Shown here: positions 1 to 9,734 of the stretch, piece after piece
Layout: each line of letters opens with the position of its first letter
Position numbering within the stretch: position 1 is the first letter of the stretch
From: Polysphondylium violaceum
Lineage: Eukaryota > Evosea > Eumycetozoa > Dictyosteliales > Dictyosteliaceae
Assembly: GCA_000277445.1 (NCBI GenBank)
Contig: AJWJ01000276.1
Coordinates: 1-30,474, forward strand
DNA: 30,474 nucleotides
Direction of reading: 5' to 3'
Position numbers and translations under genes: made by a program
Notes under the pieces: generated by a model
The model's database searches: none
Seen by the model: the letters and a program-made list of their open reading frames with translations, nothing else
Told to the model about the DNA's origin: nothing

Positions 1-2553
1 ACATGTAACATTGACAAAGTGTTGGTCAGAGTGAATAAATTTGTATAAGGAGTTCATTTGACGAGCAGATGGATAGAATGAAGAGTGATCAGAAGTATCA
101 GTCATAACAATAGATGAAATTCTAAAGCTTTGTGATCTACAGTTGACAGAGACAGGGATTCTAATGTTATAGACACCAGTGTATTTATCACCAGATACGG
201 CATTAGCTGGTGTGACTTTGATGGTGAATGGCTCCAAATCATAATCAGATGTGATATTAAAAGCGGCACTCTTTAAACCATTGACGAGATCTTGAATGGT
301 AATAGTCCAACCAATTTGAGTATCGGCAACAACATTAACAGCAGTAGATGGGTAAGCGGCATAGGCAGAAACAACTGGGGGCATGAGATCACCATTGGAT
401 GAACTAACTCTTAATTGTGATTGAGCACCAAAAACAGATTCAAGCATATTACTATCCCAAACATTTGGTGACATAGCGATACTGTATATAACCTTGCCTG
501 TAAAGACTCTTGGTGGTAAGTAGAAATCGACTTGGTACAATTTGGAGGTGGCGTTCCACATACCTTCAATAAAACTATTGGCAGCAGAGACAGATGGTTC
601 AAAGGCGTCCATAAGACTTGGAATAACGTAAAGACGTGGGATCATTGATGGATGAGCATTGGTGATGTTAAAGTAGAGAGTGTTGTTGACACCATTGGTA
701 GAGAGATCAACATCGTTGTATTTGAATTGGAAAAAGGTGAAATTAAAAGATTGAAGGTTGGAGCTTTCGATAAGATCATAGATTGGGAATCTTGGGACTC
801 TTTGTTTGGTGACGGTATTAATTATGGCTCTGTTTGATTCGAATTTCAACTTATTAGATTTAACATCATAGGCGGTGAAAATAGGACTCTTTTGGGAATA
901 AGAGTAATAGGTGGAAATGTATTCATAGACACCATTCATCTTGGTACCTTTGACAATATCTCTATTGGTCATGGTTTCGATAGCTGTACCACCCATGTAA
1001 GTAATGGTTTGGACACCAGAGATATCATCATTGGCATAGACTCTAATTAATACTTTTTCGGCATCAAGACCAAAGATTTCAACATTGCTGAGGGATGGAT
1101 TGGCATCATCAACAGTGGCCAATGGATTTTGTAAGCCATCGAAATAATAGCCACCACAGTTGATAGAGAATGTGCCTGAGCTATAGCTATCGGCCAAAAT
1201 GGAGCAAGCGTGGTAAAAATCTTTAAGATTACCATTGGTGATACCATATGGGTATCCAACTTTGATGGCAAAGTTTGAATAGTTTCCAGCACCGGTAATG
1301 AAAGCATTATAACGAGTAGACTTTGATTTAAGTGAAAATACTTTGGAGCCTGGTAATTCAGTGATGTCTGAGCTAGTAGAGGTTGGATCTACATTTTCAA
1401 TATATGGAGCATATGGATTTTCAAATTTGATAAAGTGGTCTGGGGTAAGCTTAGTGACACCAGTTTTGGTCAAGGCTTCGAGAGAGAATGGAATTGGGTT
1501 TGGTGAGTATGGGGCTGGTTGGAAGGCAAAGTAGCTAGCGTTGGTTGGATTACCTAACATTGGGATATTAATGTTGACTTTGTAATAGAAACCACCACCG
1601 ATTGATGGTAAAACATTGAGATTTGGTGCATCGAAAAAGAAATGGGCATCTGACATAATATCGGTAGTAACAACGGTATTGTTGGCTGGATAGATTTGAA
1701 TGTTGCTAATGGTGCTTGGACCGGCGGGAATCTCATTGAAAGGGAAGATCAACTTGTTGGTGCCGTAGGAATTGGCGATTTCGATATTAATTGGAAGAGA
1801 ATATGCTACATTTTCATTGGTCATGTACATAGAGATGAGGAAATAGTAAGAGGTCAAGATGGTTGGGTATTGCATGATTTGACACATGAATGGAGCTTGG
1901 ACTGAACAGGTGAGAGCATCATAATTGGTTGGTTTAGAAAGACCGTTGAGACTGATAAATTTGTACCATACGTGGAAACCGTTACCAACAACAGCTGACC
2001 AACCACCATTGGTAGCAAGGGTGTAGGTTGGAACTGTCATGCAGTAGTATGTAATGGCACTTGGGAATATTTGGGTGTTTCCTGCATCATCAATGAGTGT
2101 AATACTTGGATCGTTGAGTCCTAAATTTGGAAAATTGATAGCAACATCAAAGATGGTAATAGTACCATTGACAAGTGATTTAGAGGAATATGCTACACCA
2201 TTAACTGAATCAATGTTAACAGGTACCGCACTATTGACAATAATTTGATACATTTTTTGACCACAACCATTTACAGATCCATAGTTGTCCTCAGGAGGTG
2301 CAATAATATCAACAATAGATGCTAAATATTAAATGATACCATATGATTAGTTTTTACATTATTGATTGATGGTATTGACAATATGAAAAAATGAAAAAAA
2401 AGGCGATTTGATTAAAATCACAAAAAAAAAAAATCATGCAAAAAAATGAAAAAAAATTAATTTGGTCAATGCTTAAACAAAAGATTTCTTACCTGATTGG
2501 ATGGTGGAAATGAATAATAAACAAATTAAAACAGATAATAATTTGTTGAGCAT
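1..2553 (-). CDS. Large secreted/surface protein, 5' part (ComC-like, tentative)
   Basis: Two exons are visible: 2493-2553 and 2321 down to base 1, where the frame is still open, so the 3' part lies outside the window. The visible part is 794 codons. The first exon encodes a clean signal peptide of about 20 residues (Met, Lys, then a Leu/Ile/Val/Phe core ending Ile-Gln-Ser). The intron (2322-2492) has a GTAAGA donor and a TTTAG acceptor and keeps phase. The rest is rich in Asn, Thr, Ser, Pro and aromatic residues, has many N-x-S/T sequons and scattered Cys, and shows no transmembrane segment so far. This resembles the repeated beta-sandwich ectodomain of dictyostelid ComC/EGF-like surface glycoproteins; that family call is inference from general resemblance. 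If correct, the missing C-terminus should carry EGF-like repeats and a membrane anchor. The absence of stops over 2.3 kb makes the gene itself certain. Confidence 0.85.
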
Positions 2554-4354
2554 TTTTTTTTATAATATATTATAAGACTATATAATATTTGAACTGTGAC
2601 GATTATAGTATGCCCATCATTTGATGTTGTCAATTTATACTTGTGCTCTGAATCGTTTTTTTCGTAAAACGAAATGAATTTTTAATATTAAAAAAAAAAT
2701 AAAAGAAAAAAGATCTCGATGGAGAATTCTCTTCATTTGAGTTTTAAGGTGTATTGAAAAGTGAGATGAGGTTTGATAGGATATGATTTGAGAAAAGGTC
2801 GTTGTCAACAACTACACGGCTTAACCTAATGGTATTCGGTGACCAATCAGGGTTGAACTTGGCAATTAGTGAAACCATTAATGGGGCGCACAAAAAAGTG
2901 TCCTTAGGATTTTGTGGAGCTACCCTTTCCTATTGACTCCCACACCCATCACAGCCTCTTACCTTTTTTGAAAAAAAAAAAAATAAAAAAAAAAAAGAAA
3001 TTTCTGCAAATCGACGATGAGGTAGCTCGTAAATTTTCTAATCATCTCATTTCAATCTGGTTCTATATTGGTTTTGATACAAACCCAATAACATCAACAT
3101 TAAAATTACTTTTTCATATTAATTTGTTTTCACAATAAATAGGTTATAGGGTCACAGGTCCTATTTCCTAATTTACTCTTATGACAATATCTCCCTTGCA
3201 CAATTTTTCAGAGTAGTCACTAAACTAATCAAAGTAGTTCTGATTGTACAAAAAAAATAAGATTGAGGTGAAAAGTATAGTCATTAAATGGTTTTTTCAA
3301 TCAAAAATTCACCTACCTTCATTTTCCCCAGAAAACAATTATTTTGGTGGTATTGGTATAGTGGTAATGAATTAAAAATAACCACATTACTAGAATCAGT
3401 TGACCGTAAAAAAAAGTTAAAGGGTTTTCCATTAAGCTATCATTTTTGTGAATCGTTTTTTCAGAAAAGTGATTTTTTTTTATTTGCGAGCGCGAAAGGT
3501 GTGGTTCCAATAATGCAACCATTTCCAAACTGTGCAAGAATTCTTCTGAAAGGGTGAGAATTTTGAATTTTTGTTTTTTTATTTTTAAGAGAGTTGTGTG
3601 ATGGTATTAAAAATGAAGAGACTCAGTTGTTATGGATATTTAGGGAAGTTTGGATGGGATCATAGGCTGGTGTGACCGTGGATGCTATGGATGTGTTAAT
3701 CAAAGACCAAGATCATCTGTTGGGCGCCAAGAAGCTTTCAACAAAGCTGATCAACATGAAAAAAGCAGTGACACAAGAGTTCGTTTTCTCAACAAGAGGA
3801 CAACGATGAACATTATATGTTGTCCAAAGACATTGTCGAAAGGGTGCACAGACATTGGTATGGGAGCCACCAGGTCAATTTAAAATTTAACAAAGATGCA
3901 AAACACCCGCTTAGACATTCCGTGGCTGGCACCAATCCATTGAAGACCTATTGGCTTTTACCAATGAAAAAATGAAAGCTTAATTAGATAAGAACTATAG
4001 CAAGTCAATCCCAGCGGGTTATTCTATACAGAGTTTTGTATGTATTCTCCTCAACAAACTCTTGAAGCCAGTTTTCAAGGTACCTTTTTCATTGTTTTTT
4101 AGAAAAAGGGATGACAACATCGACGCGATCACCAGTAGAAACAATAGATTTGCCGAGTGGCCATTGTTTTTGCTACCTCTATCTTGTTGGGTGCAAGTAG
4201 AACTGCATCTGATATCAACCAATTTTATATTAAAACATCTACATCCAGTGTCAATCAATAAACTAAACTATCTAGATTTTCTTTTATTCTATATACAATT
4301 ATCATACAGAGATGATGGCGATGCTTTATTATTGACTATATTATTATATATTAT
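2554..4354. other. Spacer with AT-rich promoter and decayed coding-like DNA
   Basis: About 1.8 kb lies between the start of the surface-protein gene and the 3' end of the SAYSvFN gene. The first 150 bases are AT-rich with T and A runs and probably hold the promoter of the surface-protein gene. From about 2700 to 3560 the base composition is more mixed, but no reading frame with a convincing start, codon use or family match is seen. A 7-bp inverted repeat (TAATGGT/ACCATTA) spans about 2829-2880. The part from 3650 to 4260 is described separately as a relic. No tRNA-like fold was found. Confidence 0.5.
3650..4200. pseudogene. Unidentified decayed coding-like sequence
   Basis: Base composition rises above that of the surrounding spacer, and stretches on both strands translate into protein-like, low-repeat sequence rather than Lys/Asn/Phe-rich noise. 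On the plus strand this covers about 3680-3970; on the minus strand about 4015-4170, where one short piece reads YLENWLQEFVEENTY. None of it forms an intact gene, and there are several breaks. I cannot name the parent. It may be a dead host gene or an old mobile element; the opposite orientations suggest two separate relics. Confidence 0.35.
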
Positions 4355-4874
4355 TTACATTCCTCCGTTTCTAAATTGACCCTCCAACTGGTCTCTTGAC
4401 ACCGAACCTAAAATAGCTTCATTGTTTTTATTAAACACGCTATAGGCACTCAGAGTTCCCTACAATTAACAAACATCGTGTTAATACACTATATCTATAT
4501 ATATCATGTCATGGAATAATTACTTTTTCACGAGTACCCAAGTTCTTGACAATCAAATACACACAAGTGGCCAAGAAAAACATTGCACCAAATTCGAGAT
4601 ATTTAATAAAAAAGTATTGCACAAGCATCCAAATCAGTATCTTGCCTATCAACCATTTGTTTCTCGACACCATTCCCACTAAATTATCTTTGGTGAAAAA
4701 GTAGTGAAATTGTATATCTACATCATCCATCTCTCTCTTATTACTAGTATTAATCGTACGAATTTGTCCATTTCTAATCACTGTCCTACTATTGGCATTG
4801 GCTGCCGCTGCAGAAGCTGCTCTATTCTGATTCAAAGTATTTAAATCAACTGCTGGCTTTTTAAAGTGACTCAT
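4355..4874 (-). CDS. SAYSvFN-domain membrane protein
   Basis: Two exons, 4524-4874 and 4355-4459, are joined across a 64-nt intron (GTAATT donor, TTGTAG acceptor, phase 0) and give 151 residues. The second exon supplies the family signature: the joined C-terminus contains GTLSAYSVFNKNNEAILG, the motif after which the SAYSvFN domain family (human SAYSD1) is named. Before it lie an Ala/Asn-rich N-terminus and two hydrophobic stretches, roughly residues 72-92 and 93-110, consistent with a hairpin or two-pass membrane protein. Human SAYSD1 is an ER protein reported to act in clearing translocon-clogging nascent chains; applying that role here is inference from family membership. The gene is divergent from the small TIM gene at 5137, with 262 bases between the two start codons. 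Without the intron, exon 1 would end in a short nonsense tail, so the splice is well supported. Confidence 0.92.
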
Positions 4875-5136
4875 TGTATAGGTATATCTATGTAATTTAT
4901 CTAGATTTGTGTTATATATCTATGTAGATGTATATGTGTATATATCTATATATGTGGGGGTGCTATATATCTGATCACTTGCTATAAATAAATGACAAAC
5001 AGCAAATTATGAAGTTTTTTTTTGTGAATTTTTTTTGAATTTTTTTATTTTTCATTTTTTTTCGGTCAAACTCTCCAAGTGTAAAATTTATTGTGACGAC
5101 GATCATTTATCTAATATACATACACATACAGACAGA
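4875..5136. promoter_or_regulatory. Divergent promoter region (SAYSvFN / small TIM)
   Basis: The 262 bases between two divergently oriented start codons must hold both 5' UTRs and probably both promoters. Visible features are a run of TATATATCT-type repeats at about 4900-4970, a GGGGG tract at about 4956, and T runs at about 5017-5060, typical of dictyostelid core promoters. No specific factor site can be named. Confidence 0.5.
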
Positions 5137-5388
5137 ATGCCAAAACCAAGTAAAGAAGAAGAATTAATTGCATACAAATTAAGCAAGATTCAAATCAATG
5201 GATCAATGGAAGCTGCCCTCAACATTACAAACAAATGTTTCCAAGCTTGTATTACTAATTTCAGAGTTAGAAAGTTAGATGACAACGAACAATTGTGTGT
5301 GTACAAATGTGTTGACAAGAACCAATTGTTCCTTGCTGCCCTTGGAAACCAATTCAACAAGATCAATGAAGACTTTGGTGATCTCTAA
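5137..5388 (+). CDS. Small TIM chaperone (Tim8/9/10/13 family)
   Basis: This is an 83-residue intronless gene. Twin CX3C motifs are present: Cys34-x3-Cys38 and Cys54-x3-Cys58, separated by 15 residues and flanked by amphipathic helices. That is the defining layout of the small TIM proteins, which form hexameric chaperones in the mitochondrial intermembrane space and escort hydrophobic precursors to TIM22 or the SAM complex. The Cys pairs form intramolecular disulfides through the Mia40 route. The start at 5137 is chosen because the family begins about 30 residues before the first Cys pair and the upstream extension is low-complexity. The spacing and the LDDNEQLC stretch look most like Tim13 or Tim8, but I cannot choose a subunit with confidence. 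A possible polyadenylation signal AATAAA lies at 5529-5534. Confidence 0.92.
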   Translation: MPKPSKEEELIAYKLSKIQINGSMEAALNITNKCFQACITNFRVRKLDDNEQLCVYKCVDKNQLFLAALGNQFNKINEDFGDL

Positions 5389-5610
5389 ATTGTTATGCAG
5401 GACAACCACAACAATAATATATAGTTTTTTTTTAATCACAAGGCTTGGGTCCGCCCATCCCCGACAATCACGAGGCCTACACAAATAGGAACAGGAACCA
5501 TCACCACTCCAGTATCAAGATACTATGCAATAAAATAGTAGTAGTAATATAATAATAATAATAATAGACATCATCACACAAGTGTAAGAGGAGTTGTTTG
5601 TTTATGTTTA
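5389..5610. other. Convergent 3' spacer (small TIM / PEX2)
   Basis: About 220 bases separate two convergent stop codons. It contains an AATAAA at 5529-5534 and an (AAT)n-like tract at about 5549-5566. No gene is seen. Confidence 0.6.
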
Positions 5611-7040
5611 TTATTGAGTTTCTATAGATTCCGCTGTGAAATCTAGAGGAGAAAAACGTTTTATATTGGACACGAGGCTATTGCACTTGGGACACATAAA
5701 GGAGGAGTCGATCATGATAGAGGTTTTGATGCAATAGTAGCAAAACAGATGACCACAGTCGGCCGAATAGGGGATGTTGATGGGCTCGAGCACACAGATG
5801 GGGCATTTTTGGAGGGCCATTTGTTGCTGTTGAGTGTAGAGCTGCTGTTTCATTTGCGGAGTGCTCGAGGCGATTTGGTTGTGGTTGGACGAGGCTCGGG
5901 TGATAAAGGCGCGGTAGATGAACCCCTTGATCTTGTCAATGTTGATCAGGGGCATGATAAACAGCACAAACTCGGTGAACCCGTGCCACACCAGCTGTCT
6001 GTTCATGTACTCAAACGAGATGCGACGGCTGAGTGCCGGGTGGGCATAGACCAGACGCATGCAGAGCACACGGTTAGCCAGCGTGACGTATTTGCCGTCA
6101 TAGAGGAATGCCAAAAAGTTGAGAATCGAGAGGACCTTGTAGGAGCTCTCGAGGAAGTTGAGTATATTCCACAAACGCTTTCTCCAGTCATTGGGAGGAC
6201 GTTCTCCCCATCCCTGACTGATCGACAACTTGTTGATTCTCGACCAAGCCCATTCACCACCCACATTGATAATGCCCGACAACCATTTCTGTCGCATCGT
6301 AAGTTTAGTCAGCTGATCGGATCCCTTGTGAGGATCAAAAGCTGCCTCATTTCTATACGTCAGATTCTGTAATTGATTTCCATAGGTAGTGCCCAAATTA
6401 AAGATTGATAGTTTAAATATAGCACTCTTTAATACTAGATTAATTTCTGGTTGAAATCTTTCAATAAAATGTGGCTATATAGTGTTGTTGTTGTTGTTGT
6501 TGTTGTTGTTAATATATATTCTATATCCATTCTATCCATACATATACAGATATATACTTTAAAAAAAGAAAATATCTTCATAAATTGTGATTTTAATAAA
6601 TCCAATATCTCATCATCTAGCTTTGCAGAATCCAATTGACTGACTCTAACAATCTTGGTAGATGGTCTTCTTGAATGATCAATGATCTCTTGTAATTCAG
6701 AGATTTTATCTTTTTCTAAATTGTATTCTTTATTCCATTCTGAATTTTCATATGAAGATAAAGGTACATTGTTTCTATTTATTGGTGTTGTTGATGTTGC
6801 TGCAGTGGTGGTGGTGGTGGTGGTGTTGGTGGTTGTAGTTTGTAAAGGTGATGGTGATGGCGATGATGTTGATGATTGTTTACTATTATCACCAACTTTA
6901 CTATTATCTATAATTTTCTGTACATTGTTGTTATTACTATTTATCTCTGATGCCGAAACATTTGATGACAGCATTAGGTCATTGCTACTATATATATTAT
7001 TACTCCTACTATTATTATTAGTATCACTGTTTATCATCAT
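5611..7040 (-). CDS. pex2: Peroxin 2, RING E3 ubiquitin ligase
   Basis: Two exons (6558-7040 and 5611-6474) give 448 residues. The splice GTATAT/ATATAG (83-nt intron, phase 0) restores the conserved PEX2 N-terminal stretch running from RVSQLDSAKLDDEI across the junction to RFQPEINLVL. Residues 1-130 are a low-complexity Asn/Ser/Thr leader not found in animal PEX2. The Pex2/Pex12 membrane domain follows, including the signatures FEYMNRQLVWHGF and LPLINIDKIKG. A C3HC4 RING occupies about residues 385-425 (CPIC, CGHLFC, CPKC), with all eight zinc ligands present. PEX2 works with PEX10 and PEX12 in the peroxisomal membrane as the ligase that ubiquitinates the import receptor PEX5 for recycling. 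Exon 2 is clearly more GC-rich than exon 1, and the intron carries a GTT/AAC trinucleotide repeat. Confidence 0.96.
6482..6511. repeat. GTT/AAC trinucleotide repeat inside the PEX2 intron
   Basis: About nine tandem GTT units (AAC on the transcribed strand) lie directly upstream of the ATATAG acceptor of the PEX2 intron. They replace the usual pyrimidine-rich tract, so their length may influence splicing. Related repeats encode the Thr run of exon 1 near 6800-6835. Confidence 0.8.
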
Positions 7041-7520
7041 ATACCCAATTTATGAAAATTAAAAAAATAAAAATAAAAAATAAAAATTTAAAATTAATAC
7101 ATTTAAATATTGTCGTGTCTCATGAGACCACCAAATATACGCCAAAAGAAACAAAACATACCAGTATTTTTATTGTCAGGCCTCATTTATGGCTTTGTTG
7201 TATAGAAACATATTCGTTGAGGCCTTCAACAATAAAATTATTAAAAGTTAGCTTAAACCTTAGTCTATTTTTTTTGTTTTAATTTTTTTTTTTTAAAATT
7301 GATCATCCTGATGGAAAAGTCGATAGTACTATTGCTTGGGTCCCAAACTATTGTAATATTTGGTCACACATGTTCATGTATTACTCGATACAAATTTACA
7401 AATGAAAAGTGCAAATGATACTCGTCTTCTTGTATTGATATACTAAAAAGGTGAGTTTCAATTGGAAAGATTTGGAAAGAAGTTTAAACAATGATTTATT
7501 TTTTTTTTTTATTTATGAAC
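7041..7520. other. Spacer with palindrome, inverted repeat and faint coding relic
   Basis: This 480-base spacer runs from the PEX2 start to the TFIIS stop. It holds a perfect 12-bp palindrome GTCTCATGAGAC (7117-7128) and an 8-bp inverted repeat AGGCCTCA/TGAGGCCT (7178-7185 and 7218-7225). At about 7300-7410 a short plus-strand stretch has protein-like composition but no start or family match. It probably includes the PEX2 promoter and the TFIIS 3' end. Confidence 0.5.
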
Positions 7521-8825
7521 TTAACAGAATTTCTAAAAATAGTATTATTGTTGATGATGAGATGTTAGTAAATAAATATAGATACAGATATATAGATATA
7601 AAGTCTTAAAAAAATAATACATACCCATCTATGATTACAATTAATACAAGTAACAAATGTTGTAGCAGGCTCATCAGCAGATCTTGTTTGAAGTTGTCTA
7701 TAAGTACATTTTCTTTGTTTACATTTACCACACTTGAATTGATCTGTTGTAGCTTCATTGTTTGTGTTACTAATGGCTGCCTCTGTTGTATATTTAGCCA
7801 TTTTCTCTCTTTCTTTTTGTAATTCTTTATTTGCCATTTCCTATATTATGTGTTTATATATGAATGTTGTGTTAATAATTGTATATATCTCATATAGATG
7901 GATAATAGATAACCTTACCATTACATCCATTGAACAAAACTTCTCAATGTCCAATTCTCTGTTTAATAAAGATAATTTTAATTGATCATTGCTTTTGAGG
8001 TTAAATTTAATGGATCTAATCTTTGCTTTATAGTCTTTTGTTACACCTTGATAGATATTAAACAATTCGCTCTCTATTTCTGTAGCAATCTCTTCTGGTG
8101 TTGATTCAGTGGCAACGTCTTCGTCTTTGCCCTCGACAATAGATTCTGCAATCAAGGCGATGGTTTTGTTTCTCAAATCTGCAAGAGGACCTGTAATTGG
8201 TTTATTGACCTTGATCTTTTTGATTGAAGAGTCTGACGATTCTAGTTTTCTTTTTGGTGTACCACTACTAGTAGTGGGTGGTGTTGAAGAGGTCGATGAA
8301 GAGAGAGATGGTGAACTGTTTTCAGATTTAATAGTGGTGGTGGTACTGGTGGTGGTTGTACTTGATGCTGCTACTGCCTTTACAGGTTTGGAATTTACAT
8401 TGATTTCAACCTTGGTTATGGTTGTTGTAGTTTTTGTAGTTGTTGTTTCACTATTGGTCTTTTCTACGATTGCCTTCCACTTATCTACCAATAGTTTGCT
8501 TTCTTTAGAAATCAACGAATCTTTGTGAGTTCTAAGTTTACCTATTGATACACCTATAGCTGTTTTCTATATTTAGTGTCAGTATTAGTATTACTATTCC
8601 TACTATTCCCACTTTACACCAACATACCTTGAGCAAATCCTTTGTCATATCGAAAGAAGAAGCTGACTTTATACAACTAATGATGCTATCAAAATCCTAA
8701 TAGAGAGGTAATGTTAGTTATTCGTTCATTGATTCATTCATAAGATTAATTAATTCTTCAATACATACAGATTGAAGAATAGCTTCATCGAGTTGTTTTT
8801 TTACTTCAACTAACTCTGACTCCAT
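7521..8825 (-). CDS. tcea1: Transcription elongation factor TFIIS (S-II)
   Basis: Five exons give 333 residues: 8769-8825, 8628-8696, 7919-8566, 7625-7840 and 7521-7532; all introns are GT-AG and phase 0. The N-terminal helical (LW/TFIIN) domain spans exons 1-3. A Thr/Ser-rich linker with a basic stretch follows, then the central RNA polymerase II-binding domain (about residues 165-265). The C-terminal zinc ribbon has CGKC and CINC ligand pairs. The invariant acidic hairpin QTRSADEP, whose Asp-Glu pair enters the polymerase active site to stimulate cleavage of backtracked RNA, is intact. The last exon is only 12 nt and encodes Lys-Phe-Cys-stop, which restores the family's invariant C-terminal RWKFC. 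Gene length and architecture match the family. It is divergent from psmD14, with about 0.9 kb between the starts. Confidence 0.96.
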
Positions 8826-9734
8826 TTTATGTCTTGTTGTTGTTGTAGTAATAGTATGCGCGGGTGCTATTGCTATTGACAAAATGTAAAGTAATTTTCA
8901 AAGCTGCTGCATCAAAACAAAAAAAAAAAAAAAAAAATTAACAAATAAAAATAAAAAAAAACGAAAAATTTCTAAAAAAGATGATGCTGGACAATTTCTT
9001 CCAAAATAATAATAACTGGGAAAAACACACCACAATTAAAACACAATTTATTATGAGACTTATTTGATCAGTGCCCCTTTCCATCCTCACAAAATTTAAC
9101 AAATACTTTTTTTAGTCTTATCTATCTTTGGTTATACTTTTTCATCTCTTGTTAAATAAATATAGATAGACAAAGTAAAAAAAAAATGTTGGACTGAATA
9201 TGGACTTGATCAATCATATGCGTTCTAAAAAAATAATTCAGGCAGCAGAAAAGGTAACTAATAATCAAGAAAAATACATTAAAAAAATTCTCTTGTAGAC
9301 TGGGTAGCTTACCTTAATTGGCCTTAATTATGACGTGCTGAGATAGAAAACCCTTTTCTGAGCATTTAGATGATGTTTCTACACAGCCAGGATGTTTATG
9401 AACAAATAGATCTAAAAGACGCATATTGGCATGTACCGGCCGGTGGAAGCTCAATAAATTCCAAGACAAAGTATACATGTTGGTACATGCCAATAAGCAT
9501 CTGTTAAATCTATTCTATCTTTGAATATATACACGTGAGGCATCAATTCATAATGACCACAATCATCATTTTTCTCTAATTTTTTTTTTGAATTTTTTTT
9601 TATTTTTTTTTTTTATTTTTTTTTTCTAATTTTGATGATCTTGTGCACTTCACACACCAATTTAATTTTTTTTTTCATATTTTTGTTACATTTTAATTTA
9701 CATTTGTTATTATTTATATATATACACATAGAGA
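8826..9734. promoter_or_regulatory. Divergent spacer TFIIS / psmD14
   Basis: This 909-base spacer between two divergent start codons must hold both promoters. It has A and T runs near 8919-8938 and 9577-9625, an AT-rich stretch with TATATATATACACATA just before the psmD14 start, and a more GC-balanced island at about 9300-9520. The island contains the reverse transcriptase fossil annotated separately. No other gene or RNA is seen. Confidence 0.5.
9360..9525 (+). mobile_element. Reverse transcriptase fossil, DIRS-like retroelement fragment
   Basis: A stretch of about 150 bases encodes a recognisable reverse transcriptase motif A neighbourhood, IDLKDAYWHVP, carrying the catalytic-Asp block in the form usual for DIRS-type (tyrosine recombinase) retroelements, which are common in dictyostelids. 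Only a small part of the polymerase region remains. No terminal repeats, recombinase, RNase H or gag-like region is seen nearby. The piece is broken and appears old. A Ty3-like origin is possible but less likely from the motif wording. Confidence 0.6.

Noticed and set aside
2815-2900. Possible structured RNA with a 7-bp stem (TAATGGT/ACCATTA)
   Set aside because: No tRNA or class I RNA signature and no upstream DUSE-type CCCATAA element; the stem is too short to stand alone.
2914-3138. 74-codon plus-strand frame
   Set aside because: It starts without ATG and runs through a poly-Lys stretch from an A run.
3288-3557. 89-codon plus-strand frame starting with ATG in the left spacer
   Set aside because: Phe/Lys-rich composition typical of AT-rich noise, no family match, and an overlapping antisense frame of similar length.
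5749-6372. 207-codon open frame on the plus strand opposite PEX2
   Set aside because: It is the antisense shadow of the GC-rich PEX2 exon 2, has no recognisable domain, and the minus strand holds a clear RING protein.
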